In this document: piece after piece, positions 25,445 through 34,374 of the stretch
Numbering within the stretch: position 1 is the stretch's first letter
How the letters are laid out: every line of letters starts with the position of its first letter
Assembly (NCBI RefSeq): GCF_009659625.1
Contig: NZ_VOIW01000006.1
Span: 248,001-312,000, forward strand
Direction: 5' to 3'
Length of the DNA stretch: 64,000 bases
Origin: Pseudomonas haemolytica
GTDB taxonomy: Bacteria > Pseudomonadota > Gammaproteobacteria > Pseudomonadales > Pseudomonadaceae
Made by a program: the position numbers and the translations under genes
Notes under the pieces: model-generated
What the model was told of the DNA's origin: nothing
Seen by the model: only the letters and a program-made list of their open reading frames with translations
Database searches by the model: none

Positions 25445-26785
25445 ATGAGCAAGCCACGCCAATTGAAACTCGGTGCCATGGTCCACGGTGTCGGCCACGG
25501 CTGGGGCGAATGGCGCCACCCGCAGGCGCAACCCAACGCCAGTACCGACTTCGGCTTCTACAAGCAGCAGACCGAACTGGCCGAAGCGGCGCGCTTTGAT
25601 TTCGTGTTTATTGCCGACAGCCTGCATATCCACGCCAAGTCCAGCCCCCATTACCTCAACCGCTTCGAGCCGCTGACCATTCTGTCGGCCCTGGCCGCAC
25701 TGACGACGAACATCGGCCTGGTCGCCACCGTGACCGTCAGCTACACCGAGCCCTATCAGGTGGCACGCCAGTTCGCCTCGCTGGACCACATCAGCGGCGG
25801 CCGCGCCGGGTGGAACGTGGTCACCTCATGGCTCAGTGGCACGGCGGATAACTTCGGTAAAGCCGAACACCCGCCCCATGCAGTGCGCTACCGCATCGCC
25901 AAGGAACACTTGAATGTGGTCAAGGGCCTGTGGGACTCCTGGGAAGACGACGCCTTTGCCTACAACAAGCACAGTGGCGAATTCTTCACCCCCGGCAAGT
26001 TGCACGCGCTCAACCACAAGGGCGAATTCTTTTCGGTCAAAGGCCCGCTGAATATCGCGCGTTCACGCCAAGGCCAACCGGCGATCTTTCAGGCCGGCAC
26101 CTCGGAGGATGGGCGTAACTTTGCCGCTGAACACGCCGATGCGATTTTCGTGCATGTGGAGCACATCGATGAGGCCAAGGCCTACAGCGCCGACTTGAAG
26201 CGCCGCGCCAGCGGCTTTGGCCGCGACGCCGACAGCCTGTCGATCCTGCCGGGTATCCGCCCGATTGTCGGGCGCGATGCCGCCGAAGTGGAAAGCCGCT
26301 ACCAGCAAGCGGTGGCGCTGGTCACCGTGGAGGACGCCATCGTCGCCCTCGGCCGGCCGTTCAATGACCATGATTTCAGCCAATACCCGCTGGATGCGCC
26401 CTTCCCCGAACTCGGCGACCTGGGTTCCAACAGCCAGAAAGGCGGCTCCGAGCGCATCAAGCAATTGGCCCGGGATGAAGGCTTGACCCTGCGCGATGTA
26501 GCCCTGCGCTTTTCGCGACCCAAGCGCGACTTTGTCGGCACCCCGGAGCAGGTCGCGGATGCCATCCAGCGCTGGTTCGAGAGCGGCGCCAGCGATGGTT
26601 TCATCATCAACTCGGTACTGCCCGATGGTTTGCAGTACTTCACAGAACTGGTGGTGCCGGTTTTGCAACGGCGCGGCTTGTTCCGAACCGAATACAGCGG
26701 CCACACGTTGCGCGACAACCTCGGCCTGGATGTGCCAGCGAACCGCTACAGCGTCGTTGAAGCCGCTGAAAAAGCCCTGGCCTGA
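25445..26785 (+). CDS. LLM-class flavin-dependent monooxygenase, NtaA/DszA-type
   Basis: This 446-residue FMNH2-dependent monooxygenase belongs to the NtaA/SnaA/DszA group of the luciferase superfamily. Landmarks are GHGWGEWRHPQAQPNASTDFGFY, FDFVFIADSLHI, ISGGRAGWNVVTSWLSGTADNFG and GQPAIFQAGTSEDGRNFAAEHADAIFVH. Relatives cleave C-N or C-S bonds of chelators, sulfones and sulfides. The position between an SsuA-like binding protein and an SfnB-like flavoprotein points to an organosulfur substrate. AAGGAG precedes the ATG. A REP-type hairpin follows the stop. Confidence 0.9.
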   Translation: MSKPRQLKLGAMVHGVGHGWGEWRHPQAQPNASTDFGFYKQQTELAEAARFDFVFIADSLHIHAKSSPHYLNRFEPLTILSALAALTTNIGLVATVTVSYTEPYQVARQFASLDHISGGRAGWNVVTSWLSGTADNFGKAEHPPHAVRYRIAKEHLNVVKGLWDSWEDDAFAYNKHSGEFFTPGKLHALNHKGEFFSVKGPLNIARSRQGQPAIFQAGTSEDGRNFAAEHADAIFVHVEHIDEAKAYSADLKRRASGFGRDADSLSILPGIRPIVGRDAAEVESRYQQAVALVTVEDAIVALGRPFNDHDFSQYPLDAPFPELGDLGSNSQKGGSERIKQLARDEGLTLRDVALRFSRPKRDFVGTPEQVADAIQRWFESGASDGFIINSVLPDGLQYFTELVVPVLQRRGLFRTEYSGHTLRDNLGLDVPANRYSVVEAAEKALA

Positions 26786-26795
26786 ACACTCTCCC

Positions 26796-26823
26796 TGTGG
26801 GAGGAGGCTTGCTCCCTCCCACA
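26796..26823. repeat. Short REP-type hairpin
   Basis: A 9-bp stem (TGTGGGAGG/CCTCCCACA) encloses AGGCTTGCTC-type loop sequence. It is a compact, self-complementary relative of the REPIN arms and lies 20 bp before the next start codon. It may weaken transcription into the downstream gene. Confidence 0.7.
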
Positions 26824-26842
26824 TTTGACCGAGTACATACTG

Positions 26843-28012
26843 ATGACTCAATCGTCTCTACGGGCTGTGGAAGCCGTCGATTTCGACACCACGCTCGACC
26901 GACTCAGCCTCCAGCTGGCCAGCACCGCTCACCTGTACGACGCAAGCGGCGCCTTCCCCCACGCCAACTTCAACCTGTTGCACCAACACGGCCTGGTCGC
27001 CCTCACCGTGCCCAAGGCCCTCGGTGGCGGCGGTGCCAGCCTTGCCCAGGCGCGCAAGGCCATCAGCGCGATTGCCAAGGGCGAACCGTCCACGGCGCTG
27101 ATCCTGGTGATGCAGTACCTGCAACACACCCGCCTGCAAGACAGCCACACCTGGCCGGCACACCTGCGCGTTAAAGTCGCCGAAGACGCAGTGCGCAACG
27201 GCGCGCTGATCAACGCCCTGCGTGTCGAACCAGACCTGGGCACGCCCGCCCGTGGCGGCTTACCGGCCACCACGGCGGTACGCACCGCCGACGGCTGGCG
27301 CATCAGCGGGCGCAAGCTCTACTCCACCGGCAGCCATGGCCTGAGCTGGTTCAGCGTGTGGGCACGCAGCGATGACGAAGACCCGCTGGTAGGTGCCTGG
27401 CTGGTGCCCAAGGACAGCCCCGGCGTAAGCATCATCGACACCTGGGATCACCTGGGCATGCGCGCCACCTGCAGCCATGAGGTGGTGCTCGATAACGTGC
27501 GGGTGCCGCTGGACCACGCCGTCAGCGTCAGCCCCTGGAGCGCGCCGCAGCCGGAACTGGATGGCGATGGCTTGCTGTGGATGTCAGTGCTGCTGTCGTC
27601 GGTGTACGACGCGGTGGCCCAGGCGGCACGGGACTGGCTGGTGAACTGGCTGGAGGAACGCAAGCCGTCCAACCTCGGCGCAGCGCTGTCGAGCTTGCCG
27701 CGTTTGCAGGAAACCGTCGGCCATATCGACACCTTATTGTTCGCCAACCGCAGCCTGCTCGACGCCGCCGCCGATGGCCACACGCCTGCCGCCAATGCCG
27801 CGCAGGTGAAGTACCTGGTGACCGGCAACGCGATCCGTGCGGTCGAGCTGGCCATCGAAGCCTCGGGCAACCCCGGCTTGTCACGCCATAGCCCACTGCA
27901 ACGGCATTACCGCGATGTGCTGTGCAGTCGGGTGCACACCCCACAGAACGACGCCGTGCTGCAAGGCGTGGGCAAAGCCGTGTTCACCCAACGCCAGAAG
28001 GAACGCACATGA
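26843..28012 (+). CDS. Acyl-CoA dehydrogenase-like flavoprotein, SfnB/DszC-type
   Basis: This 389-residue protein has the acyl-CoA dehydrogenase fold. Helical N-terminal elements (NFNLLHQHGLVALTVPKALGGGGASLAQARKAI) are followed by the beta domain with INALRVEPDLGTPARGG and WRISGRKLYSTGSHGLSWFSVWA, and by the C-terminal helices RDVLCSRVHTPQNDAVLQGVGKAVF. SfnB and DszC relatives act on sulfones or dibenzothiophene rather than acyl-CoA. The ATG at 26843 is preferred over the upstream TTG. Its stop overlaps the next start in ATGA. Confidence 0.85.
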   Translation: MTQSSLRAVEAVDFDTTLDRLSLQLASTAHLYDASGAFPHANFNLLHQHGLVALTVPKALGGGGASLAQARKAISAIAKGEPSTALILVMQYLQHTRLQDSHTWPAHLRVKVAEDAVRNGALINALRVEPDLGTPARGGLPATTAVRTADGWRISGRKLYSTGSHGLSWFSVWARSDDEDPLVGAWLVPKDSPGVSIIDTWDHLGMRATCSHEVVLDNVRVPLDHAVSVSPWSAPQPELDGDGLLWMSVLLSSVYDAVAQAARDWLVNWLEERKPSNLGAALSSLPRLQETVGHIDTLLFANRSLLDAAADGHTPAANAAQVKYLVTGNAIRAVELAIEASGNPGLSRHSPLQRHYRDVLCSRVHTPQNDAVLQGVGKAVFTQRQKERT

Positions 28013-28968
28013 GTCAGGTGATTATTGCCAGCCAGTTGGACGAAGACTTCAACCAGGTGATCCGCGAGCGCCTGGCGCCGCTGCACCCCGCGGCCCAGGT
28101 GATCGGCGTGCCGGTCGGCGTGCCCAGCGACCTGCCGCCCCAGGCCAATATCCTGCTGCTGCGCCCGATCAACGTGCGCGGCTACACCGCCCCCGATACC
28201 CCGCCACCGGGCTGGCCCTATGGCGCGCAATGGGTGCACCTGGTGTCGTCGGGCATCGACTTCTACCCGCAGTGGCTATTCAACGGCCCGCCCGTGACCA
28301 CCTCCCGGGGCAGCGCCGCCGACAACCTGGCCGAGTTCGCCCTGGCGTCGATCTTTGCTGCGTCCAAGCACTTGCCGGATATCTGGGTAAAGGATTCGCA
28401 GTGGAATTTCACCGCCCTGCGCCCGCTCAAGGGCACCACCCTGGGCATCCTAGGCTTTGGTGCGATTGGCGCAAGCCTGGCGCAAAAGGCCCTGGCCCTG
28501 GGGATCGAGGTCGTGGCGCTCAGGCAAAGCCAGGCACCCTTTGAGGTTGACGGTGTGCAAGCGGCCAGGGATATCCACGACCTGTTCGCCCGCGCCGACC
28601 ACCTGGTACTCGCCGCGCCCCTGACCGAAGCCACGCGGCATATCGTTGATCGCAAGGTACTGGCCAGTGCCAAACCGGGACTGCACCTGATCAATATCGC
28701 GCGCGGTGGCCTGCTGGATCAGGAGGCACTGCTGGAGGCACTGGATAACGGCCAGATCGGCCTGGCCTCCCTCGACGTCACCGAACCAGAACCACTGCCG
28801 GACGGGCATCCGTTGTATACCCATCCGCGGGTGCGCTTGTCGCCGCACACCTCGGCGATTTCCACCCGCAGCCAGCATGAAATTGCCGATACGTTCCTGG
28901 CCAACTTGCAGCGTTACATCGAGGGGCTTGCACTGCTCAACTTGGCGAATGCCAGCCCGCGCAGGTGA
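28009..28968 (+). CDS. D-2-hydroxyacid dehydrogenase family protein
   Basis: This 319-residue NAD(P)-dependent dehydrogenase has the dinucleotide fold at LGILGFGAIGASLAQKALALG and the catalytic triad in LINIARGGLLDQEAL (Arg), DVTEPEPLPDGHPL (Glu) and LSPHTSAIS (His). RGSAADNLAEFALASIFAASKHLPD is also family-typical. AAGGA lies 8 bases upstream, and the start codon overlaps the preceding stop, so it belongs to the organosulfur operon. Its substrate is unknown. Membership in a sulfur operon suggests it reduces or oxidises a keto/hydroxy acid left after desulfonation. Confidence 0.9.
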   Translation: MSQVIIASQLDEDFNQVIRERLAPLHPAAQVIGVPVGVPSDLPPQANILLLRPINVRGYTAPDTPPPGWPYGAQWVHLVSSGIDFYPQWLFNGPPVTTSRGSAADNLAEFALASIFAASKHLPDIWVKDSQWNFTALRPLKGTTLGILGFGAIGASLAQKALALGIEVVALRQSQAPFEVDGVQAARDIHDLFARADHLVLAAPLTEATRHIVDRKVLASAKPGLHLINIARGGLLDQEALLEALDNGQIGLASLDVTEPEPLPDGHPLYTHPRVRLSPHTSAISTRSQHEIADTFLANLQRYIEGLALLNLANASPRR

Positions 28969-28975
28969 TCTTCGT

Positions 28976-29857
28976 TCAGCAGCCTGCGGCCAAACGCTCA
29001 CGCAAAAACTCCACCAACGCCTGCACCGGCCGTGAACTCTGCCGGTGCTGCGGGTACACCGCCGACAAGGTCAAGGCTTCTGGGGCAAAGTCTTCCAACA
29101 CTGCCACAAGGCGCCCGTCCTTCAAGGCATCAGCGACGATAAACGTCGGCAGGTACGTCACCCCCAACCCGGCAATGGCCGTGTCACGCAACAGTTCGCC
29201 GTTATTCACGCGCATCCGCCCAGTGACATTCAACACTTGCAACTTGCCCTTGAAGCGCCACTGCACCTGGCGCCCATGCCCGTAGGGCAGGCAGTCGTGC
29301 GCGGTCAAATCCTCGGGTTTCAACGGTGTACCCCGCAGCGCCAGGTAATCGGGGCTGGCGCAATACACCCGCTGCACACTGGCGATCCGCCGAGCAATCA
29401 AGGTGGAATCCTCCAGGGTGCCGATGCGCAGCACCAGGTCATAGCCCTCGCCGATCAGGTCCACCGGGCGGTCGCTGAGATCGACTTCCACCGAAACCTG
29501 CGGATAACGTTGCAGGAACAACGGCAACAAACAACTCAGGTGAGCCATGGCAAACGACAGCGGCGCGCTGAGACGCAGGGTGCCACGCGGCTCGCTGTTC
29601 TGGCCGGCGATGCCCTGCTCCACTTGCTCGACATCACTGAGCAGGCGCAAGGCGGATTCGTAGTAACTCTGGCCCAGTGGCGTGACATCCAGGCGCCGCG
29701 TGGAGCGGTTGAGCAGGCGCACGCCGAGGCGCTCTTCGAGCTGGATCAGGCGGCGGCTGACAAATTGCTTGGACAGGCCCAACTGCTCGGCGGCGGCGGT
29801 GAAACTGCCGGATTCCATGACCTGGCAGAACAGGCGCATGTCTTCAAAGGGGTTCAT
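28976..29857 (-). CDS. LysR-family transcriptional regulator
   Basis: This 293-residue regulator has the DNA-binding domain MRLFCQVMESGSFTAAAEQLGLSKQFVSRRLIQLEERLGVRL and an effector domain with VEVDLSDRPVDLIGEGYDLVLRIGTLEDSTLIARRI, typical of the CrgA/AaeR-like group. The ATG at 29857 gives the standard N-terminus; the frame is open for 56 further codons upstream into a REPIN, which are not coding. It is convergent with the organosulfur operon (8 bp between stops). Its target is not evident. Confidence 0.88.
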   Translation of the reverse strand: MNPFEDMRLFCQVMESGSFTAAAEQLGLSKQFVSRRLIQLEERLGVRLLNRSTRRLDVTPLGQSYYESALRLLSDVEQVEQGIAGQNSEPRGTLRLSAPLSFAMAHLSCLLPLFLQRYPQVSVEVDLSDRPVDLIGEGYDLVLRIGTLEDSTLIARRIASVQRVYCASPDYLALRGTPLKPEDLTAHDCLPYGHGRQVQWRFKGKLQVLNVTGRMRVNNGELLRDTAIAGLGVTYLPTFIVADALKDGRLVAVLEDFAPEALTLSAVYPQHRQSSRPVQALVEFLRERLAAGC

Positions 29858-29919
29858 TGTCGCTTCTCGGTGGACGATGGGCTGATTTATAGCGGGGTCA
29901 GAGGCACAGCACAAACCTA

Positions 29920-30025
29920 ATGTGGGAGGGGGCTTGCTCCCGATGGCGGTGCACCAGTCAAAAATGCCGTGACTGACACACCGCCATCGGGAGCAAGTCG
30001 AATCGTCGCACCGCCCCTCCCACAT
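29920..30025. repeat. REPIN with one interrupted arm
   Basis: The left arm ATGTGGGAGGGGGCTTGCTC is intact. The right arm has about 16 extra bases (around 29998-30013) between GGGAGCAAG and CCCCTCCCACAT. The core CCCGATGGCGGTG/CACCGCCATCGGG still pairs. It lies between the LysR gene and the YcaC-like gene. Confidence 0.85.
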
Positions 30026-30052
30026 GGGATTACCTACAGGTTTGAGAACCGG

Positions 30053-30670
30053 TTACTTGGCCGTGAACGCCGAGTAGCTGTTCATCAGGTTGCGATAGTT
30101 GGGGATGCGCGGCGACAGCAGGTTGGCCAGGCCTTCCATGTCGTTGCGCCAGTCGATCTGCAGTTCGCAGGCCACCGAGAACCAGTTCACCAGATGGGCG
30201 CCGGCAGCGCTCATGCGTGCCCAGGAAGCACGTTGCACGGCTTCGTTGAAGGTCCCCGAGGCATCGGTGACCACAAATACCTCGAAGCCTTCAGCCAATG
30301 CCGCCAGGGTCGGGAAGGTCACGCAAACGTCGGTCACCACGCCCGCAATGATCAACTGCTTGCGACCGGTGGCCTTCACGGCCTTGACGAAATCTTCGTT
30401 GTCCCAGGCATTGATCTGGCCTGGGCGCGGGATGTACGGCGCATCCGGGAACAGTTCCTTGAGTTCCGGCACCAGCGGGCCGTTGGGGCCGGTTTCAAAG
30501 CTGGTGGTGAGGATGGTCGGCAGCTTGAAGAACTTCGCCACGTCGGCCAGGGCCAGTACGTTGTTCTTGAACTCGTTAGGGGAGAAATCCTGTACCAGGG
30601 AGATCAGGCCGGTCTGGTGATCGACCAACAGTACGACTGCTTCGTCTTTGTTCAAGCGCTTGTAAGTCAT
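30053..30670 (-). CDS. Isochorismatase-family hydrolase, YcaC-like
   Basis: This 205-residue cysteine hydrolase of the isochorismatase-like fold matches YcaC. The catalytic Asp is in VVLLVDHQTGLISLVQD, the Lys in the RKQLIIAGVV region, and the nucleophile Cys in TDVCVTFPTLAA. AAGGAG lies just before the ATG. It is the last gene of an apparent operon (ABM protein, amidohydrolase, this gene) with 24 bp to the gene upstream. YcaC proteins are octameric and their physiological substrate is uncertain. Confidence 0.9.
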   Translation of the reverse strand: MTYKRLNKDEAVVLLVDHQTGLISLVQDFSPNEFKNNVLALADVAKFFKLPTILTTSFETGPNGPLVPELKELFPDAPYIPRPGQINAWDNEDFVKAVKATGRKQLIIAGVVTDVCVTFPTLAALAEGFEVFVVTDASGTFNEAVQRASWARMSAAGAHLVNWFSVACELQIDWRNDMEGLANLLSPRIPNYRNLMNSYSAFTAK

Positions 30671-30694
30671 GGGGTAACTCCTTTGGTTTCTGGA

Positions 30695-32533
30695 TTAAAA
30701 GGCAAAGCAGGAGCAGCCGAACGCGCCCCAGAAGCCCTGGAAGTCGCTGACCGGCACGCTGGAAAGACGCGCTTTTTCATGGCTGTGGGAATGCACGCCA
30801 CAGGGGCCGCTGCATTGATGGACCTGGGCTTGCAATGGCGAACTGGGGCGCCAGTGCCCCGGCACCTTGACCACCGGCGACCAGTCCGGCAGCACCGGTA
30901 CCCGTGGTGGTGCGAAGTCTTCGAAGTCGCCGGCGCCGTATACGACCTTGCCGCCGACTACGGTCAGCACCGACTCGATCCACTTGATCGCCTCTTCATC
31001 GACGCTGAAAAAGTCCGCCGATAACGCGGCCACATCCGCCAACTGGCCGACCTTGATCTGGCCTTTCTTGCCCTGCTCGGACGAGAACCAGGCGCTGCCG
31101 TGGGTGAACAACTCCAACGCGGTGAGGCGTGGCAGACCTTCGGCATGCAGCTCCAGCCCGCCGACGGTGCGCCCGCTGACCATCCAGTACAGCGAAGTCC
31201 ACGGGTTATAGCTCGAGACCCGCGTGGCATCGGTGCCCGCCCCCACCGGTACGCCTTCGGCGAGCATGCGCTTGATCGGCGGCGTGGCTTCGGCGGCCTT
31301 GGCGCCGTAGCGCTCGACAAAGTATTCACCCTGGAACGCCATGCGATCCTGGATCGCAATGCCACCACCGAGGGCGCGTACGCGTTCGATATTCTTCGGG
31401 GTGATGGTTTCGGCGTGGTCGAAGAACCATGGCAGGCCGTTGAAAGGAATGTCGCGGTTGACCTTCTCGAACACGTCGAGCATGCGCGAGATCGACTCGT
31501 CGTAAGTGGCGTGCAGGCGGAACGGCCAGCGCTGTTCCACCAGGTGACGGACCACCGGCTCCAGCTCCTGTTCCATGGTCAGCGGCAGGTCGGGCCGTGG
31601 TTCGAGGAAGTCTTCGAAATCCGCCGCCGAAAACACCAGCATCTCGCCGGCGCCATTGTGGCGCAGATAGTCATCGCCCTGATGCAGAGTGACGCTGCCG
31701 GTCCAGTTCTTGAAGTCGCTGAGTTCTTCCTTGGGCTTCTGGGTGAACAGGTTATAGGCGATGCGCACCGTCAACTGTTGATCCTTGGCCAGTTGCTCGA
31801 TCACCGCGTAGTCGTCAGGGTAGTTCTGGAAACCGCCACCGGCATCGATCGCGCTGGTCAAGCCCAGGCGATTGAGTTCACGCATGAACTGGCGGGTGGA
31901 GTTGACCTGGTATTGCAGTGGCAGTTTCGGGCCCTTGGCCAAGGTCGAGTACAGAATCATCGCGTTAGGCCGCGCCACCAGCATGCCGGTGGGGTTGCCG
32001 TGGCTGTCGCGCACGATCTCGCCGCCCGGCGGGTTCGGCGTGTCCTTGGTGTAGCCGGCCACGCGCAGCGCCGCACGGTTGAGCAAGGCGCGGTCATACA
32101 GGTGCAGCACGAACACCGGGGTGTCCGGCGCGGCCTGGTTGAGTTCTTCAAGGGTTGGCATGCGTTTTTCGGCGAACTGGAATTCGTTCCAGCCGCCAAC
32201 CACCCGCACCCATTGCGGCGTGGGAGTGCGGTCAGCCTGGCCCTTGAGCATGCGCAAGGCATCGGCCAGGGAAGGCACGCCTTCCCAGCGCAGTTCAAGG
32301 TTGTAGTTCAGCCCGCCACGGATCAGGTGCAGGTGCGAGTCGTTAAGGCCGGGGATCACCGTGCGGCCTTTGAGGTCGATGACCTGGGTGCCGCTGCCGC
32401 GCAGGGCCATGGCCTCGCCGTCCGTGCCGACAGCGACGAAGCGCCCGTCGTGGATGGCGACAGCGGTGGCGCGTGGGTTTTCCCGGTCCACGGTGTGGAA
32501 CTGGCCATTGAACAGAATCAGATCGGCGTTCAT
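30695..32533 (-). CDS. Amidohydrolase family protein, YtcJ-like
   Basis: This is a 612-residue metal-dependent amidohydrolase. The N-terminal composite beta domain (ADLILFNGQFHTVDRENPRATAVAI) leads to the metal-binding VIPGLNDSHLHLIRGG. Later elements are RLHATYDESISRMLD, PWFFDHAETITPKN and PVGAGTDATRVSSYNPW. Unusually, it ends with a Cys/His tail, HQCSGPCGVHSHSHEKA followed by FGCSCFAF, which could bind an extra metal ion. It overlaps the ABM gene in ATGA and has AAGGAAA upstream. The substrate is unknown. Confidence 0.87.
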   Translation of the reverse strand: MNADLILFNGQFHTVDRENPRATAVAIHDGRFVAVGTDGEAMALRGSGTQVIDLKGRTVIPGLNDSHLHLIRGGLNYNLELRWEGVPSLADALRMLKGQADRTPTPQWVRVVGGWNEFQFAEKRMPTLEELNQAAPDTPVFVLHLYDRALLNRAALRVAGYTKDTPNPPGGEIVRDSHGNPTGMLVARPNAMILYSTLAKGPKLPLQYQVNSTRQFMRELNRLGLTSAIDAGGGFQNYPDDYAVIEQLAKDQQLTVRIAYNLFTQKPKEELSDFKNWTGSVTLHQGDDYLRHNGAGEMLVFSAADFEDFLEPRPDLPLTMEQELEPVVRHLVEQRWPFRLHATYDESISRMLDVFEKVNRDIPFNGLPWFFDHAETITPKNIERVRALGGGIAIQDRMAFQGEYFVERYGAKAAEATPPIKRMLAEGVPVGAGTDATRVSSYNPWTSLYWMVSGRTVGGLELHAEGLPRLTALELFTHGSAWFSSEQGKKGQIKVGQLADVAALSADFFSVDEEAIKWIESVLTVVGGKVVYGAGDFEDFAPPRVPVLPDWSPVVKVPGHWRPSSPLQAQVHQCSGPCGVHSHSHEKARLSSVPVSDFQGFWGAFGCSCFAF

Positions 32534-33120
32534 AGGGTTTCCTTTACAGAGGCTTGAAGCCAGGGGGCGAACAGGCGGGTGGCCGCGGGCATCAGCAGGT
32601 AGACCACCAGCAACACAATGGTCAGGGTGACCAGGAAGGTGGAGACCACGTAGTTGGACAGGAACGGGTGCAAGCGCAGGATCGGTCCCCAGATAAAGGG
32701 CAGGAGCAGGGTTTGCGGCAGAATCACAAACAGGCTGACCACCGCCTGCTTCCAGCGCGGCGGCGGCGCAGCGCCGTCGGCCTGGGGCGCGAACCAGAAC
32801 TCATTGACGGCGCCGATTTCAGTCTGGTCGCCGTCCGCCAGCATCGGCACGGCTTCGTCGATCAGGGCTTGGCGCTGGGGGGAGTCGAGCCACAATTCCA
32901 GGGCGTCCGTGGAGCGGTAGCGCAGTACGCAGGTGAACAACGCCATGCCGTTCTGCTGGCTACGCACCACATCGACGCCGAGATGACCTGGGCGCTCGCC
33001 GGCGATGCGCACGATGCGGCGTAGCCAGGCTTCGTATTCAGTTTCGCGACCCGGTTTGACCCGGTGCTTGACGACCAGGGTGACGACTTCGTCGGGGCTG
33101 GTTTTGGGTGTTGGGTCCAT
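32530..33120 (-). CDS. Antibiotic-biosynthesis-monooxygenase (ABM) domain membrane protein
   Basis: This 196-residue protein has an N-terminal ABM dimer fold (VTLVVKHRVKPGRETEYEAWLRRIVRIAGERPGHLGVDVVR, then LFTCVLRYRSTDALELWLDS). About three C-terminal hydrophobic segments follow (VVSLFVILPQTLLLPFIWG and VVSTFLVTLTIVLLVVYLL). ABM domains fused to membrane helices are widespread and uncharacterised. It is the first gene of the operon with the amidohydrolase and YcaC-like genes. The LysR gene upstream on the same strand may control it. Confidence 0.82.
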   Translation of the reverse strand: MDPTPKTSPDEVVTLVVKHRVKPGRETEYEAWLRRIVRIAGERPGHLGVDVVRSQQNGMALFTCVLRYRSTDALELWLDSPQRQALIDEAVPMLADGDQTEIGAVNEFWFAPQADGAAPPPRWKQAVVSLFVILPQTLLLPFIWGPILRLHPFLSNYVVSTFLVTLTIVLLVVYLLMPAATRLFAPWLQASVKETL

Positions 33121-33261
33121 GGTTGGGTGACTCCCCCGCAGGATTGAGCGATAGGAGAAGTTTGCCGGGCTGGGGGGGCGGGGAATTGGATGTATGTGCT
33201 GTTTGGGTTTCTTGGAGAGTGGGTCTGTACTCGGTCAAAAACCCAACATCCTTCCAGGCAG

Positions 33262-34170
33262 TCAGTTAGCCGCCGCCATATACTCCACAATCCTCGCCCG
33301 TAACCAGCGCTCCGCGGGGTCATTGTCATGCACCCCACTCCACACCATCGATAACTCCGCCGCGTCAATCGCAAACGGCGGGTCTTCTGCGCGCAAGCGG
33401 GTGCCTTCGGTCAATGCGCACGCCGCGTAATCCGGTACGGTGGCGATAATCTGCGTGCCCGCCAGCAACGCGCGCAACCCGCTGAACTGCGGCACGGCCA
33501 GCACTACCCGCCGCGAGCGGCCGATGCGCGCCAGGTCGAGGTCGATATTGCCGCTCAAGTCCCCTGAAAACGACACCATCGCATGGGGCCTGGCGCAGTA
33601 GTCATCCAGGCTCAGCGGCGCCACGCCGTCATCGCCGCGCAGCACCTTGCAGGGGATGTCCCGCAGTTTTTTGCGCTTGGCATTCGCCGGCAGTTCGGTG
33701 GTGTAGCTGACCCCCACCGAGATCTCGCCGCTGGCCAGCAGCGCCGACATCAACAGGTAATTGGCCCGGCGCACCACCACGATGATGCCCGGTGCCTCTT
33801 CGCGCAGTTGACTGAGCAACGACGGAAACAGCCCGAACTCGGCGTCATCGGACAGGCCGATGCGAAACACCGCACTGCTGCTGGAAGGGTCGAAGTCCTT
33901 GGCGCGACTGACGGCGCCGGAGATGGTGTCCATGGCCGGTTGCAGCTCCTTGAGTATCGCCACCGCACGGGGCGTGGGTTCCATGCCGCGACCGTTGCGC
34001 AGCAGCAACGGGTCGTCGAACAAATCGCGCAAGCGGCCTAACGCGGCACTCACCGCCGGCTGGCCCATAAAGAGCTTCTCGGCCACCCGAGTCAGGTTTT
34101 TCTCGAACATCAGTGCTTCGAAAATCACCAGCAGGTTCATGTCGACGCGGCGCAGGTCGTTGCGGTTCAT
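33262..34170 (-). CDS. LysR-family regulator (NodD/SyrM-like)
   Basis: This 302-residue regulator starts NRNDLRRVDMNLLVIFEALMFEKNLTRVAEKLFMGQPAVSAALGRLRDLFDDPLLLR, the N-terminus typical of the NodD/LeuO-like group. Its effector domain contains FRIGLSDDAEFGLFPSLLSQLREEAPGI. The ATG at 34170 was chosen; an in-frame start at 34209 adds unconserved residues. It lies 141 bp upstream of the ABM-amidohydrolase-YcaC operon on the same strand and is divergent from the short AraC gene. Its target could be either. Confidence 0.87.
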   Translation of the reverse strand: MNRNDLRRVDMNLLVIFEALMFEKNLTRVAEKLFMGQPAVSAALGRLRDLFDDPLLLRNGRGMEPTPRAVAILKELQPAMDTISGAVSRAKDFDPSSSSAVFRIGLSDDAEFGLFPSLLSQLREEAPGIIVVVRRANYLLMSALLASGEISVGVSYTTELPANAKRKKLRDIPCKVLRGDDGVAPLSLDDYCARPHAMVSFSGDLSGNIDLDLARIGRSRRVVLAVPQFSGLRALLAGTQIIATVPDYAACALTEGTRLRAEDPPFAIDAAELSMVWSGVHDNDPAERWLRARIVEYMAAAN

Positions 34171-34374
34171 GGCGGTTTCCACACAGTTTCCAGACAGCCA
34201 GGGAAGCATGCCCGGAACGCCTGCGATTGCATGGCTGTGCTGTCATTTTCAGCCCCATAACTGGAGAAATTAACAACGATTAACTCGTCAGCCCGGCGGT
34301 CCGGCGCCAAGAATGGCGGCGTCTACACTGCATCCATCCACCGGGAACGCTCCCATCGACTAAGGATATTTGTC

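Noticed and set aside
31100..32557. 485-codon open frame antisense to the amidohydrolase
   Set aside because: It has shadow-type composition with no recognisable domain. The amidohydrolase on the other strand has metal-binding motifs, a ribosome binding site and operon context.
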